DNA from: Paenibacillus pinistramenti | Lineage (GTDB): Bacteria; Bacillota; Bacilli; Paenibacillales; Paenibacillaceae | Length of the DNA: 64,000 nt | Assembly: GCF_005869875.1 (NCBI RefSeq) | Contig: NZ_VAWG01000010.1 | Coordinates: forward strand, 1-64,000 | Reading direction: 5' to 3' | Shown: one piece after another, positions 36,331 to 47,412 of the stretch | Layout: every line of letters begins with the position of its first letter | Numbering within the stretch: position 1 is the stretch's first letter | The notes under the pieces: model-generated | The model's database searches: none | What the model was told of the DNA's origin: nothing | What the model saw: only the letters and a program-made list of their open reading frames with translations | Made by a program: the position numbers and the translations under genes

Positions 36331-37881
36331 ATGGCTGGGAATGTACCTAGACCCGTAGCTCTAATCATCATGGACGGTTTTGGTCTTCGGAATACGGTGG
36401 AAGGCAACGCGGTTGCCCAAGCTAATAAACCGAACTATGACCGTTACCTGAAAGAATATCCAAATACCACTTTGACTGCTTGCGGTGAAGCGGTAGGTTT
36501 ACCGGAAGGCCAAATGGGCAACTCTGAGGTTGGTCACCTGAATATCGGTGCAGGCCGCATTGTTTATCAGGATTTGACCCGGATTTCGAAATCCATTCGC
36601 GAAGGCGAATTCTTCGAGAACTCGACCTTGGTTGAAGCCGTGCGTTCCGCTAAGAAGAACGGCAAAAAGCTGCACCTGTACGGTTTGCTGTCCGACGGCG
36701 GCGTACATGCGCACATCAATCATTTGTTTGCGATGCTGGAGCTGGCCAAGAAAGAAGATATGCACGACGTGTATATCCACGCTTTCCTTGACGGCCGGGA
36801 CGTAGCTCCGGACAGCGGTGAAGGCTACCTGAACCAGCTGATCAAGAAGATCGAAGAAATCGGCATCGGCAAAATTGCAACGCTCTCTGGTCGTTACTAT
36901 TCCATGGACCGCGACAAACGCTGGGATCGCGTAGAGAAATCCTACCGTGCAATCGTGTACGGCGAAGGCCCTCATTATACAGATCCGGTTCAAGCGGTTA
37001 AAGATTCTTACAGCAACGACGTGTTTGACGAATTCATGGTACCGACTGTTATCGTTGACGGACAAGGCAATCCGGTTGGTTCCGTAGAATCCGGCGATTC
37101 CGTTGTGTTCCTGAACTTCCGTCCGGACCGTGCGATTCAGCTGTCCCAAGTCTTTACCAACCTGGACTTCCGCGGCTTTGAACGTGGACCGAAATTCCCT
37201 GAAGGCCTGCATTTCGTATGCTTGACGCTGTTCAGCGAAACGGTTGGGGGATACGTGGCTTACGAGCCTAAGAACCTGGATAACACGCTGGGCGAAGTGC
37301 TTGTGCAGAATAACAAGAAACAGCTTCGTATTGCCGAAACGGAAAAATACCCTCACGTAACGTTCTTCTTCAGCGGCGGACGTGATGTGGAGCTTCCGGG
37401 CGAAACCCGTATTCTCATCAACTCGCCGAAGGTTGCTACTTATGACCTTCAGCCTGAAATGAGTGCTTACGAAGTAGCGGCTGCAGCCGTGAAGGAAATC
37501 GAAGAAGAGAACTTTGATACCATCATTCTGAACTTCGCTAACCCTGACATGGTTGGACACTCCGGTATGCTGGAGCCGACAATCAAGGCGGTTGAAGTTA
37601 CGGATGAATGCGTAGGCAAAGTCGTGGATGCCGTTGTGTCTAAAGGCGGCGTAGCGATTATTATCGCCGACCACGGCAACGCGGATATGGTATTTGACGA
37701 GAACGGCCGTCCGTTTACCGCTCATACCACCAACCCGGTTCCATTTATCGTAACTTCCCATGACGTAGTTCTTCGTGAACACGGCATTTTGGCTGACGTT
37801 GCGCCAACCATCCTCGATTTGATGCAGCTGCCTAAACCTGCTGAAATGACAGGGCAATCGATGATCGCCAGCCGGAAATAA
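36331..37881 (+). CDS. gpmI: 2,3-bisphosphoglycerate-independent phosphoglycerate mutase
   Basis: 516 residues, alkaline-phosphatase superfamily, manganese-dependent. IIMDGFG at the N-terminus, the phosphoserine site Ser65 in [30 protein letters not shown] and the metal-site blocks [12 protein letters not shown] and DHGNADMV. In spore-formers its strong manganese dependence is used to stall glycolysis in spores. Frame opens at 36313; ATG 36331 directly follows tpiA, whose end supplies GAGGGGG. Confidence 0.98.
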   Translation: MAGNVPRPVALIIMDGFGLRNTVEGNAVAQANKPNYDRYLKEYPNTTLTACGEAVGLPEGQMGNSEVGHLNIGAGRIVYQDLTRISKSIREGEFFENSTLVEAVRSAKKNGKKLHLYGLLSDGGVHAHINHLFAMLELAKKEDMHDVYIHAFLDGRDVAPDSGEGYLNQLIKKIEEIGIGKIATLSGRYYSMDRDKRWDRVEKSYRAIVYGEGPHYTDPVQAVKDSYSNDVFDEFMVPTVIVDGQGNPVGSVESGDSVVFLNFRPDRAIQLSQVFTNLDFRGFERGPKFPEGLHFVCLTLFSETVGGYVAYEPKNLDNTLGEVLVQNNKKQLRIAETEKYPHVTFFFSGGRDVELPGETRILINSPKVATYDLQPEMSAYEVAAAAVKEIEEENFDTIILNFANPDMVGHSGMLEPTIKAVEVTDECVGKVVDAVVSKGGVAIIIADHGNADMVFDENGRPFTAHTTNPVPFIVTSHDVVLREHGILADVAPTILDLMQLPKPAEMTGQSMIASRK

Positions 37882-37935
37882 CGCTTTTGCCTGGGGCTGC
37901 ATGCCTCAAGCAAGCTGCTTACTTGCGAACGCTAG

Positions 37936-39306
<1,371 letters not shown>

Positions 39307-39320
39307 TAGCAACAGCCATG

Positions 39321-39357
39321 AATCCCCCGGTGCTTCCTTACGCCGGGGGATTTTTAT
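39321..39357 (+). terminator. Terminator of the gapA-eno operon
   Basis: ATCCCCCGG ... CCGGGGGAT stem followed by TTTTTAT. Confidence 0.95.
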
Positions 39358-39451
39358 ATCTGTCCATAAAAATGGCAAAACGGTGTCAATTGGTATACAA
39401 TGACAGCAGAGAGAGCCATACGTCCAACTCATTTTCGAAGGAGGCAACGGT

Positions 39452-39913
39452 ATGAGACACTTGTTTCAGCTAAACGCCGTCTGGAACGGCGGCCGCAACA
39501 GCGAAGGAACAATTGAGACCGGCAACTTGAAGACAGAGATCTCCATTCCGGAGCCTATGGGCGGACCGGGAACGGGTACGAACCCGGATGAAATGCTCTT
39601 AGGCGCTGCGGCAACCTGTTATTTGATCACCCTGGCGGCAGCGCTGGAAAGATCGGGGATTGAGACGGAAAGCCTGACCTTGAATTCAGAAGGAACGGTG
39701 GATGTTACCAACAATATTTTTACCTATGAAAGGATTGTGCACCGCCCGCATATTGTGCTTAAGGCCGGCACGAGTGAAAGGGATGTGGAACGGGCGAGAT
39801 TGATTGCAGGGAAGTCGGAAGGCGCCTGCATGATTTCGCGGGCGTTATCGGGGAACGTTGGGCTTTCTACCGAGCCTGAAATTGAGGTGGCAGCTGCAAG
39901 AGCAGCTCAATAA
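39452..39913 (+). CDS. OsmC/Ohr-family peroxiredoxin-like protein
   Basis: 153 residues. The two family cysteines are present in AAATCYLITLAA (peroxidatic) and GACMISRALSGN (resolving), and the strand pattern of the OsmC fold is visible. Members reduce organic or fatty acid hydroperoxides. N-terminus MRHLFQLNAVWNGGR is close to the SAMR-type/OsmC subgroup rather than to Ohr. Start ATG with GAAGGAGGCAACG. Single gene between two terminators. Confidence 0.88.
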   Translation: MRHLFQLNAVWNGGRNSEGTIETGNLKTEISIPEPMGGPGTGTNPDEMLLGAAATCYLITLAAALERSGIETESLTLNSEGTVDVTNNIFTYERIVHRPHIVLKAGTSERDVERARLIAGKSEGACMISRALSGNVGLSTEPEIEVAAARAAQ

Positions 39914-39931
39914 ATAGCGGATAAAAAAAGG

Positions 39932-39960
39932 AAAAGGCTGCAGTGGATCTGCAGCCTTTT
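39932..39960. terminator. Bidirectional terminator
   Basis: Perfect 12-bp stem AAAAGGCTGCAG / CTGCAGCCTTTT with loop TGGAT, flanked by A-run and T-run, serving the osmC-like gene and possibly the convergent oxidoreductase. Three copies of AGAGATTA follow at 40034-40057. Confidence 0.85.
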
Positions 39961-40072
39961 AGAGTGCCTTCAGGAAGCGCCGTGCCATACACTGAATTAC
40001 GGCGCGGACAGCCGGGTAGTGCTCCTAGAAAAAAGAGATTAAGAGATTAAGAGATTAGAGCAAGTGCCCCTC

Positions 40073-41086
40073 TTAAGCCTGCTGAAGCCCGAAGGCCTCC
40101 GCTACGAGGCGGTAGGAACGGAGCCGGGCTTCCAGATCATAGATCGGGGAGACGAGCAGCAGCTCATCGGCCTGATATTCTTCGGCCAGCTGCTCGAGCC
40201 CCAGCTTGACCTGCTCCGGCGTACCGATGACCCGTTTCTCCTTGGCGGCCTGCAGCCGGGCCAGGTCGTAAGGCGTGTACGGGTAATCCTTGGCGGTCTG
40301 CACGGACGGCAGGTAGCCTAGCTCCATGCCGGTTTCCAGCGCCAGGAAGTAGAGGCTGACGCTTGAGGACAGCTCAAGCGCCTCCGCCTCGGACTCGGCG
40401 CAGATGACCATGACGGCGGCGAGGGCCTTCGGCTCCGGTTCCATGAGCGACGGTGTGAACCGTTCGCGGTACATCCGGACCGAATCCGAGCCGCCGGCCG
40501 TGCCGAAGAACTGCGCGAACGCATACGACGCGCCGGCTTCGGCAGCCAGTCCAGCGGTGCCGCCGCTGGACCCGAGCAGCCACAGCTCCGGTGCCGTAGG
40601 CACGGACGGGGCTGCCAGCAGGCCCGGGAAGCGGTGATCGGCCGGTACGGCGTCATTCAGGTACGCAATCAGGTCTACGACCTGCTGCGGATAAATGTCG
40701 CCGTGATGATACCGGCCTTCCTGCAGCGCCCGGGTGGACAAGGGGCGGCCGCCCGGGGCACGGCCGATCCCGAGATCGATCCGGCCGGGGTACAGCGCCT
40801 CAAGCAGGCGGAAATTCTCCGCCACTTTATAGGCGCTGTAGTGCGGCAGCATGATGCCGCCGGAGCCTACCCGGATCCGCTTGGTGTGCGAAGCCAGATG
40901 AGCGATCAGCACCTCGGGGCTGGAGTGGGCGAGACTGCGCGAGCTGTGATGCTCGGATACCCAGTACCGGTGGTAGCCGAGGCGGTCCGCCTCTTCTGCC
41001 AGCCGGGTGGTATCGGCTAAAGCCTGGACAGCATTGCTGCCTTCATTTATATGCGATTGGTCGAGGACGCCTAATCTTTTTAACAT
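40073..41086 (-). CDS. LLM-class flavin-dependent oxidoreductase
   Basis: 337 residues of the bacterial luciferase-like monooxygenase type (YceB/MsnO8 group): N-terminal LGVLDQSHINEG, HRYWVSEHHSS, RIRVGSGGIMLPHYS, IDLGIGRAPGG and LWLLGSSGGTAGLAAE. FMN- or F420-linked oxidoreductases of unknown substrate. ATG has GAGGTG nine bases before on the minus strand. A perfect 20-base palindrome lies in its promoter region at 41138. Confidence 0.88.
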   Translation of the reverse strand: MLKRLGVLDQSHINEGSNAVQALADTTRLAEEADRLGYHRYWVSEHHSSRSLAHSSPEVLIAHLASHTKRIRVGSGGIMLPHYSAYKVAENFRLLEALYPGRIDLGIGRAPGGRPLSTRALQEGRYHHGDIYPQQVVDLIAYLNDAVPADHRFPGLLAAPSVPTAPELWLLGSSGGTAGLAAEAGASYAFAQFFGTAGGSDSVRMYRERFTPSLMEPEPKALAAVMVICAESEAEALELSSSVSLYFLALETGMELGYLPSVQTAKDYPYTPYDLARLQAAKEKRVIGTPEQVKLGLEQLAEEYQADELLLVSPIYDLEARLRSYRLVAEAFGLQQA

Positions 41087-41137
41087 AAGTCAATCACCTC
41101 ATCCTTCACTTTATCAAAGTTCGTTATCGATGGCAAA

Positions 41138-41157
41138 ATTCAATCGTTCGATTGAAT
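41138..41157. promoter_or_regulatory. Palindromic candidate operator
   Basis: ATTCAATCG-TT-CGATTGAAT, a perfect 20-base palindrome, 52 bases upstream of the flavin oxidoreductase and 167 upstream of secG. Form and place suggest a dimeric repressor site, for example of TetR or MarR type; no such regulator is next to it. Confidence 0.5.
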
Positions 41158-41323
41158 ATGTGGCCATGTACAAATTTAGTTTCATTCTAGTCTAGCTGAA
41201 GCTTGACAAAAGCCTTGTTTTCAGTAAGCAGGCTGTGATAAGATAATAGTGATGTTTAGTTTTGTCTCAATGGTTAGATTTTAAAATGATTATAGATGCG
41301 GCCAGTCTTAGGAGGTGGATTGA

Positions 41324-41554
41324 ATGGATATTCTGTTTAAAATTCTGCTTGTTATCTTTTCCATCGGTTTGATTACGATCGTTCTTCTTCAGAAGGGCAA
41401 GAGCGCAGGTCTTTCCGGTGCCATCTCCGGAGGTGCGGAGCATCTTTTCGGTAAAACGAAAGCACGCGGCATGGAATTGGTATTGGAACGTACGACTATT
41501 GTAATGGCTGCGGGATTCTTTATTGCCGCTATCGTCGTTGCGGTTCTTGAATAG
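41324..41554 (+). CDS. secG: Preprotein translocase subunit SecG
   Basis: 76 residues with two hydrophobic helices (about 2-22 and 55-75) joined by the conserved [20 protein letters not shown] loop. Part of SecYEG. ATG with TAGGAGGTGG. Precedes rnr and smpB as in other Bacillales, though here a minus-strand gene is inserted between secG and rnr. Confidence 0.96.
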   Translation: MDILFKILLVIFSIGLITIVLLQKGKSAGLSGAISGGAEHLFGKTKARGMELVLERTTIVMAAGFFIAAIVVAVLE

Positions 41555-41568
41555 TTTGTGAATAGGAT

Positions 41569-41605
41569 AAAAGCCTTCGATCTCTACGGATTGAAGGCTT
41601 TTTTT
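41569..41605. terminator. Terminator after secG
   Basis: AAAGCCTTC ... GAAGGCTTT stem followed by TTTT; the A-run on the other side can serve the convergent membrane gene. Confidence 0.88.
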
Positions 41606-41645
41606 GATGCTGCTGCGGCGTACACGTTCTGATATGTAGTAAAAG

Positions 41646-42632
41646 TTATTTCTCGCCTTGCTTGGAGCTGGACAGGCTGCAGGCTGCCTGAAGGAGCAGC
41701 AGTTCATTGAGCTTGTTGTATCCCTGGAACAGACCTGCCTTGATCTCTCCCGCCGCTTGTCTGCTTGCGGTAGTATGTTCAGCGACAAGGAGCATTTTGG
41801 CTGTAATCCTGAGGAACCGTTCCTGGATCTCCGATATTTCCAGGGGTGAGCCGGCCATGTCTTTGCCCGTGTCCATGCTCATGCCTGCGCCGGAAAGCTC
41901 AGTGTACTGCATCTTGGACTGCCCCTTCTGAGGATCATCCTTGCTGCACGTCAAATTCAGGTTCGCGGAATCCAGACAGCCGATGATTTCCTGGCAGAGC
42001 TGCCGGGTTTCGCGGATCTCTTGTTCAAGCTCTGTACTCCAGTCTTGCAGCAGATCTATCGCCGAATGCAGCTCATGGGCAGCGGCATTTGCTTTGGCGT
42101 GAAGCTTAGCGCAGGCAAGGCTTTTTCGATTCCAGACGGCATTCCTTCTCTCGGTTCTTAACGCATTAATGCCAAATACGACAGTGAGAAGAAGGGCTCC
42201 GCTCAGAAGGGGCAGCGTGCTGCTGATGTGAGCAAGGGTGGAGGACAGATGAAAAAGCCAGGCGCTCAAGGTAATGCCGATCACCCAGATTCCCTGATAC
42301 ACCATGAGCCGGAGACTGGAGTATAGGGAGAGCAGGGCAATGTTCATATAGAGAAGCAGGTAATTGGCCATACAAAAATGCTGAAGCAGTTCATACAGAG
42401 CCATAAGGGAGAGCAGAGTGGCCACGACGTACTTGATGAAGGGAAGGTTAATTTTGTGGTAGTACATCACGACCGGCACGCTGCAGCAGGCCCCGCCCGC
42501 CAGAAAGACGGCAAGCAGCAGGGGATTTTCCTCGGGAAGCATGGGGTCTCTAAGCACAATCAGGATCAGCACTACCCAGACAAAAAGCGCAAACATACCA
42601 TCCCGGCTTTGAAAAAATGCAAAACGGTTCAC
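41646..42632 (-). CDS. Membrane protein with cytoplasmic coiled-coil tail, unknown
   Basis: 328 residues. About six hydrophobic segments occupy residues 15-165, followed by a soluble, helical, Glu/Gln-rich tail (about 170-328) with ISEIQERFLRITAKMLLVAE and TASRQAAGEIKAG, resembling the start of a chemoreceptor-like coiled coil but without the conserved signalling tip. I do not recognise a named family. Start GTG with AAAGGGTGAGG. It interrupts the usual secG-rnr order on the opposite strand. Possible sensor or truncated receptor. Confidence 0.6.
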   Translation of the reverse strand: MNRFAFFQSRDGMFALFVWVVLILIVLRDPMLPEENPLLLAVFLAGGACCSVPVVMYYHKINLPFIKYVVATLLSLMALYELLQHFCMANYLLLYMNIALLSLYSSLRLMVYQGIWVIGITLSAWLFHLSSTLAHISSTLPLLSGALLLTVVFGINALRTERRNAVWNRKSLACAKLHAKANAAAHELHSAIDLLQDWSTELEQEIRETRQLCQEIIGCLDSANLNLTCSKDDPQKGQSKMQYTELSGAGMSMDTGKDMAGSPLEISEIQERFLRITAKMLLVAEHTTASRQAAGEIKAGLFQGYNKLNELLLLQAACSLSSSKQGEK

Positions 42633-42860
42633 AGCCTCACCCTTTCGTTAAGTTTAAAGGTAAATTATCCCTACACTTATAATTATCGGGGATTATCCCC
42701 CTATTATTTATACAGAAAAATGAATACATAGCCAGCTGCGGAACGAAAGGGATGCAAGGGGTTAATTTCGTGTATACTAGGTTATATACAGGAAGAAGAA
42801 AATAATGGAATCGCAATTAATTACGGCTTCTGCAATGGACGGGGCTTTCGAGGTGAAATA

Positions 42861-45659
42861 ATGATAACGGAAACAATGCTGCTTGATTTTATGCGGGAGA
42901 CCGCTTACAAGCCGATGACTTATCAGGAGCTTGAGGAACATTTTCAAATATCCGGAGCCGCCGAGTTCAAGGAGTTTCTGAAGCTGCTTAACCATCTGGA
43001 GCAGAGCGGGAAAATCGTGCTGACCCGTACGCAGCGCTACGGGGTGCCGGAACGGATGGATTTGCTGCGCGGGCGGCTGCAGGTGCACGCCAAGGGCTTT
43101 GCTTTTCTGATTCCGGAGAACAGGGAGCATCCTGATGTATATATCCATGCGAATGATTTAAAAAGCGCGATGAACGGCGACACGGTGCTCATCCGGGTGA
43201 ACAGCAAGGGCCCGGCGGAGGGTCGGCTTGAGGGCGAGGTTGTCCGGATTGTGACCCGCGCAGTGACGCAGGTGGTCGGCGTGTTCCAGCACCACGAGAC
43301 GTTTGGTTTTGTGGTGCCGGATGATAAGCGGATTAACCGGGATATTTTTATTGCCCAGGAAAAGATGGGCGGAGCCGCGAACGGCGACAAGGTTGTCGCG
43401 CGCATCGTGTCCTATCCGGAAGGACGTGCGGCAGCCACGGGTGAAGTGGTAGAGATCCTTGGCCATAAGGACGATCCGGGCGTCGACATTTTGTCCATTA
43501 TCCGCAAACACCAGCTGCCGGAGGAATTCCCTGAGGACGTGATGGAGGAAGCAGCGGCAGTGCCGGATACGATCGAACAGGACGAAATCGTGCGCCAGGG
43601 GCGCCGCGATCTGCGGGACCGCGTCATTGTCACGATTGACGGTGAGGATGCGAAGGACCTGGACGATGCCGTTAACGTGGAACGCCTGGAGAACGGCAAC
43701 TACCGGCTGGGCGTGCATATCGCCGATGTCGGCTATTATGTGCGGGAGAACTCGCGTCTGGATCAGGAAGCCTATAACCGGGGCTGCAGCGTTTATTTGG
43801 TGGACCGGGTGATTCCGATGCTGCCGCACCGTTTGTCCAACGGGATCTGCAGCTTGAATCCGAAGGTGGACCGGTTTACGCTGTCCTGCGATATGGAGTT
43901 TGACGACCAGATGCACGTTGTGAAGCATGATATCTACACCAGCGTGATCCGGACGAAGGAACGGATGACCTATACCAATGTCCGGAAGATCCTGCAGGAA
44001 GAAGATCCCGAGGTAACGGAGCGCTACAGCGATCTGGTGGATACCTTTAAAAATATGCGCGACCTGGCGCTGCGCCTGCGCAGCAAGCGGATGAAGCGGG
44101 GCGCGGTCGACTTCGATTTTGAGGAATCGAAGGTCATTGTGGATGAATCCGGCAAGCCGGTAGATATCGTCAAGCGTGAACGCTCGATCGCCGAGCAGAT
44201 TATCGAGGAGTTTATGCTGGCGGCCAACGAGACGGTGGCGGAGCATTTTCACTGGCTGAAGGTGCCGTTCATCTACCGGATTCACGAGGACCCGGATCCG
44301 GAGAAGCTGATGAACTTCATGGCGTTTATCGCGAATTTCGGCTATACGGTCCGCGGCAAAGGCAACAAGGTGCATCCGCGCGCACTGCAGACGCTGCTGG
44401 AGGACATCGACGGGACGAAGGAGCAGACGGTCATCAGCACGATGCTGCTCCGGTCGATGAAGCAGGCGAAATACGATGCGGAGAGCACCGGTCACTTTGG
44501 CCTTGCGGCAGAGTATTATACGCACTTCACCTCACCGATCCGTCGCTATCCCGATCTGGTCATTCACCGGGTGATCCGTGAGGTTATTGAAAGCGGAGGC
44601 GCTTTATCTGATGAGCGCCAGGAATACCTGGCAAGCCGCATGTCCGACATTGCGCAGCAGTCGTCTGAACGGGAGCGTCTGGCTGTCGACGCGGAGCGCG
44701 ACACCGAGCAGCTGAAGAAAGCTGAATTTATGCTGGACAAGGTCGGCGAAGAATTTACCGGCATGATCAGCAGCGTAACGAGCTTCGGGATGTTCATCGA
44801 GCTGGATAATACGGTGGAAGGCCTTATCCGGCTGAGCGCGATGACCGACGATTATTATCATTTCCATGAGCAGCACATGGCGCTGATCGGCGAGCGCACG
44901 TCGCGGATCTTCCGGATCGGCGACGAGGTCAAGATCCGCGTGGCGCGCGTGAACATGGACGACCACACCATCGACTTCGAGCTGGTGGACATGAAGCCGC
45001 GGCGCCGTGAACGCGGCGGGGAATTGCCGCTGGACGACGGCTTCGGCCGCAGCGGAAGAAAAGGCAGCCGCGGCAAGAAGGGCGCGGCTGGCGGGTTTGC
45101 TGCCGGCGGCGGCAAAGGCAAAGCCGGCGGGGCAGGTGCTGCTGCCGGCGGCAAAGGCAAAGCCGGCAAAGGCAAGGGCAAGACGCGCGGCGATGCGCGC
45201 GGCGTGTTCGGCAGCCCGGACGCGCGGAGCGGTCCGGGCGCCGGGGAGCCGCCGGAAGCAGGCGGCTCACGGGGCCGCCGCCGGGGCGGAGCCGGCGGCG
45301 GGTTTGAAGCCGCGGCCGGGGAACGGGGCCGCGGCGAGGGCGCGAAGCCCGAAGCGGGTGCCGGAGGCGGCATCAGCTTCGGCTTCGGCTCGGGCAAGGG
45401 CGGCTATGCGAATGGCTCGCCGCACGGATTCACCCGCGGCGGCGACAGCGGCCGCGGCTACGATAGCGGCGGTGGCGGAGGCAAACGCCGCAAGAAGACG
45501 TCCGCCAGCGGCATCTTTAACGCTGGCGGGGCGGGAGACGCCGCCGGTTCTGGCGGTGCAAGCGCTAGCACCGGCGGCAAGAAGCGCAAGAAGAATAAAG
45601 GCGGCGGCAAAGGCGCTGCCAAGAACGCTGCCGCAGCATTTGTGCGGAAGAAGAAATAA
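42861..45659 (+). CDS. rnr: Ribonuclease R with long Gly/Lys/Ala-rich tail
   Basis: 932 residues, versus about 780 in Bacillus. Order: N-terminal winged helix, two cold-shock domains ([26 protein letters not shown]), the RNB catalytic domain (about 250-590: [14 protein letters not shown] with the metal-binding Asp residues, [16 protein letters not shown]) and an S1 domain (about 630-705: [15 protein letters not shown]). From about 713 to the end is a low-complexity basic tail of Gly, Lys, Ala and Arg. It degrades structured RNA and works with tmRNA/SmpB encoded next. ATG start; no strong ribosome site except GGGGC/GAGGTG. Confidence 0.95.
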   Translation: MITETMLLDFMRETAYKPMTYQELEEHFQISGAAEFKEFLKLLNHLEQSGKIVLTRTQRYGVPERMDLLRGRLQVHAKGFAFLIPENREHPDVYIHANDLKSAMNGDTVLIRVNSKGPAEGRLEGEVVRIVTRAVTQVVGVFQHHETFGFVVPDDKRINRDIFIAQEKMGGAANGDKVVARIVSYPEGRAAATGEVVEILGHKDDPGVDILSIIRKHQLPEEFPEDVMEEAAAVPDTIEQDEIVRQGRRDLRDRVIVTIDGEDAKDLDDAVNVERLENGNYRLGVHIADVGYYVRENSRLDQEAYNRGCSVYLVDRVIPMLPHRLSNGICSLNPKVDRFTLSCDMEFDDQMHVVKHDIYTSVIRTKERMTYTNVRKILQEEDPEVTERYSDLVDTFKNMRDLALRLRSKRMKRGAVDFDFEESKVIVDESGKPVDIVKRERSIAEQIIEEFMLAANETVAEHFHWLKVPFIYRIHEDPDPEKLMNFMAFIANFGYTVRGKGNKVHPRALQTLLEDIDGTKEQTVISTMLLRSMKQAKYDAESTGHFGLAAEYYTHFTSPIRRYPDLVIHRVIREVIESGGALSDERQEYLASRMSDIAQQSSERERLAVDAERDTEQLKKAEFMLDKVGEEFTGMISSVTSFGMFIELDNTVEGLIRLSAMTDDYYHFHEQHMALIGERTSRIFRIGDEVKIRVARVNMDDHTIDFELVDMKPRRRERGGELPLDDGFGRSGRKGSRGKKGAAGGFAAGGGKGKAGGAGAAAGGKGKAGKGKGKTRGDARGVFGSPDARSGPGAGEPPEAGGSRGRRRGGAGGGFEAAAGERGRGEGAKPEAGAGGGISFGFGSGKGGYANGSPHGFTRGGDSGRGYDSGGGGGKRRKKTSASGIFNAGGAGDAAGSGGASASTGGKKRKKNKGGGKGAAKNAAAAFVRKKK

Positions 45660-45681
45660 GTAAGCGGGCAGCTTAATTCCG

Positions 45682-45715
45682 GGCTGCGGGCTCTGCTCCC
45701 GCAGCCTTGATTTTG
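45682..45715 (+). terminator. Terminator after rnr
   Basis: GGCTGCGGG-CTCTGCT-CCCGCAGCC hairpin followed by TTGATTTT. Confidence 0.82.
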
Positions 45716-45818
45716 CCTGCTGCTGTTGTTACAATTGAGTTCTGAGGTTTTTGTGAGGCTTTTGCGAGGCTTTATGAGGTTTGCCGAGTAGGTTATTTTT
45801 GATTAAGGGAGTGAGCAC

Positions 45819-46301
45819 ATGGGTAAGAAGACGACAGAAGGGAAAGTGTTGGCCCAGAACAAGAAAGCTTCCCATGACTACTTCATCGAAGATACGTATG
45901 AGGCGGGCATGGTGCTGACGGGTACGGAGATCAAATCCCTGCGGATGGCACGCGCGAACATCAATGATGCTTTTGCCACGATCCGGAATGGAGAAATCCA
46001 CGTTCACAACATGCACATCAGCCCTTTTGAACAGGGCAACCGCAGTAATCCGGCTGATCCCACTCGTGCACGCAAACTGCTCATGCACAAATCACAGATC
46101 AACAAGCTGCTGGGGCAGTCCAAGCAGGAAGGTTATACGATTGTACCGCTTAAGGTTTATGTGCGGAACGGGTATGCCAAGCTGCTGCTCGGTCTCGGCA
46201 AAGGTAAGAAGCAGTTCGACAAGCGTGAGTCTGCCGCGAAGAAGGATGCGCAGCGCGATATTCAGCGTGCATTGAAGGAACGCCAGAAGGTAGCGCGTTA
46301 A
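45819..46301 (+). CDS. smpB: tmRNA-binding protein SmpB
   Basis: 160 residues. [29 protein letters not shown] at the N-terminus region, AHN-type ligand loop replaced by the usual [12 protein letters not shown], and a basic C-terminal tail ([19 protein letters not shown]). Brings tmRNA to stalled ribosomes. ATG with AAGGGAGTGAGC. Directly upstream of ssrA. Confidence 0.97.
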   Translation: MGKKTTEGKVLAQNKKASHDYFIEDTYEAGMVLTGTEIKSLRMARANINDAFATIRNGEIHVHNMHISPFEQGNRSNPADPTRARKLLMHKSQINKLLGQSKQEGYTIVPLKVYVRNGYAKLLLGLGKGKKQFDKRESAAKKDAQRDIQRALKERQKVAR

Positions 46302-46607
46302 CGGCATTCGCTTGGTCGCTTGGATACCTCGCTTATCATTGAAAAGGCAGTTTATCTGCCAATTAGCAGGATTTATCGGCAGTTCCAGCAATCTGGCCTT
46401 TCATCTGCGCCAGGCTGTGATATAATAATTGATGTACCGTTGATATAGCATTTATGCTATACAACAACGCTTGTCCTTCTTTTATGGAGGGAAGAACAGG
46501 CGGTTGCTTCCTGGAGCTTCGGCATCCGATTTGATCCGGAAGACACCCTTTTGCAGAAACGGTCCACCCATCATAGGATGGCTGGGGTAAGCCGCTTCTC
46601 CTTTTAC
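46302..46607 (+). promoter_or_regulatory. smpB-ssrA intergenic region with likely ssrA promoter
   Basis: A TATAAT box at about 46424 with TTTCAT 16 bases upstream is the best promoter candidate. Between it and the mature tmRNA start there are about 180 bases with several hairpins, probably a 5' precursor removed by RNase P. No coding sequence is seen. Confidence 0.4.
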
Positions 46608-46968
46608 GGGGGCGTTTTTGGATTCGACGGGGGTTGTTCGAGCATGGGTAGCGGGTAGTGGGGACGCGTCCACTTCATCAACGCTAAAGCCTATTAAACG
46701 GCAAACAACAATCTAACTACGCTCTCGCAGCTTAATAACCTGCAGACGTGCTCTCGCTCTGCATCGCCCATGTGCCGGGATGAGGGCTCAACTTTAGTGG
46801 GATACGCTGTCTAGTCTCCGCCTGCGGCTAGCTGAAGAAGACAACCAGGCTGACCCAAAGGGAATCCGGTGACGGGGAGTTCCTAGGGTGACATCAAAAC
46901 TGTCACTACACCCGTAGAAGCCTATGTGGCGTTGCCTTCGGACAGGGGTTCGACTCCCCTCGCCTCCA
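46608..46968 (+). ncRNA. ssrA: Transfer-messenger RNA
   Basis: 361 bases. The tRNA-like ends GGGGGCG and CGCCTCC pair, with TTTTTGGATTCGACGGGG at the 5' end and GGTTCGACTCCCC T-arm at the 3' end. The tag frame is 46700-46735 and encodes GKQQSNYALAA before TAA, giving the tag A-GKQQSNYALAA with the usual LAA degron end for ClpXP. CCA is not encoded. Terminator follows at 46979. Confidence 0.96.
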
Positions 46969-46978
46969 TATGAGTATC

Positions 46979-47010
46979 AGAAAAGCGACCTTAACAGGTC
47001 GCTTTTCTGC
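46979..47010 (+). terminator. Terminator after ssrA
   Basis: Perfect AGAAAAGCGACC / GGTCGCTTTTCT stem with loop TTAACA. Confidence 0.92.
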
Positions 47011-47412
47011 GTTTCAAGTGTAAATAATACTACTATTTTTTCAATCCACAGATATTCATCTGACATAATAAGAATACCAATATCGTGAGTTGACTTCAAT
47101 AGCATTATAATTTATAGCTTTACACTGTATCTTTGTTAAAGTACAATAAAGCAAGAAAATTCCAATTTAATTGAAGAGTGAGTTCATAGCCTCTTCTTAT
47201 GGCTGTAGTAGATACAAACATAAGCGTAAAAATACAAAAAACCCAACTCTGCTAACGAAGCGGAGAAGGGCTTTTATCGAGCATAGTCAGCTCCAGCTGA
47301 CGAAGCGGAGAAGACTACACTCATCCGTATTATTTTTGTATAGTCATGATATTATGTATGTGGATGAAAGTCAAGTTACACGTTACCATTTTGGCTATTT
47401 GGGATGTGAACA
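47011..47412. other. AT-rich spacer behind ssrA
   Basis: About 400 bases, clearly richer in A+T than the core genes. Two copies of ACGAAGCGGAGAAG (47255-47268 and 47300-47313), each able to form a small hairpin with a preceding CTC-GCT-type arm, are the only structure. A short open frame (47171-47416) shows low complexity and no ribosome site. No integrase or duplicated ssrA end is seen. Confidence 0.5.

Noticed and set aside
45007-45663. 218-residue Ala/Arg-rich frame over the rnr tail
   Set aside because: Out-of-frame reading of the GC-rich low-complexity region; the rnr frame is continuous from its S1 domain.
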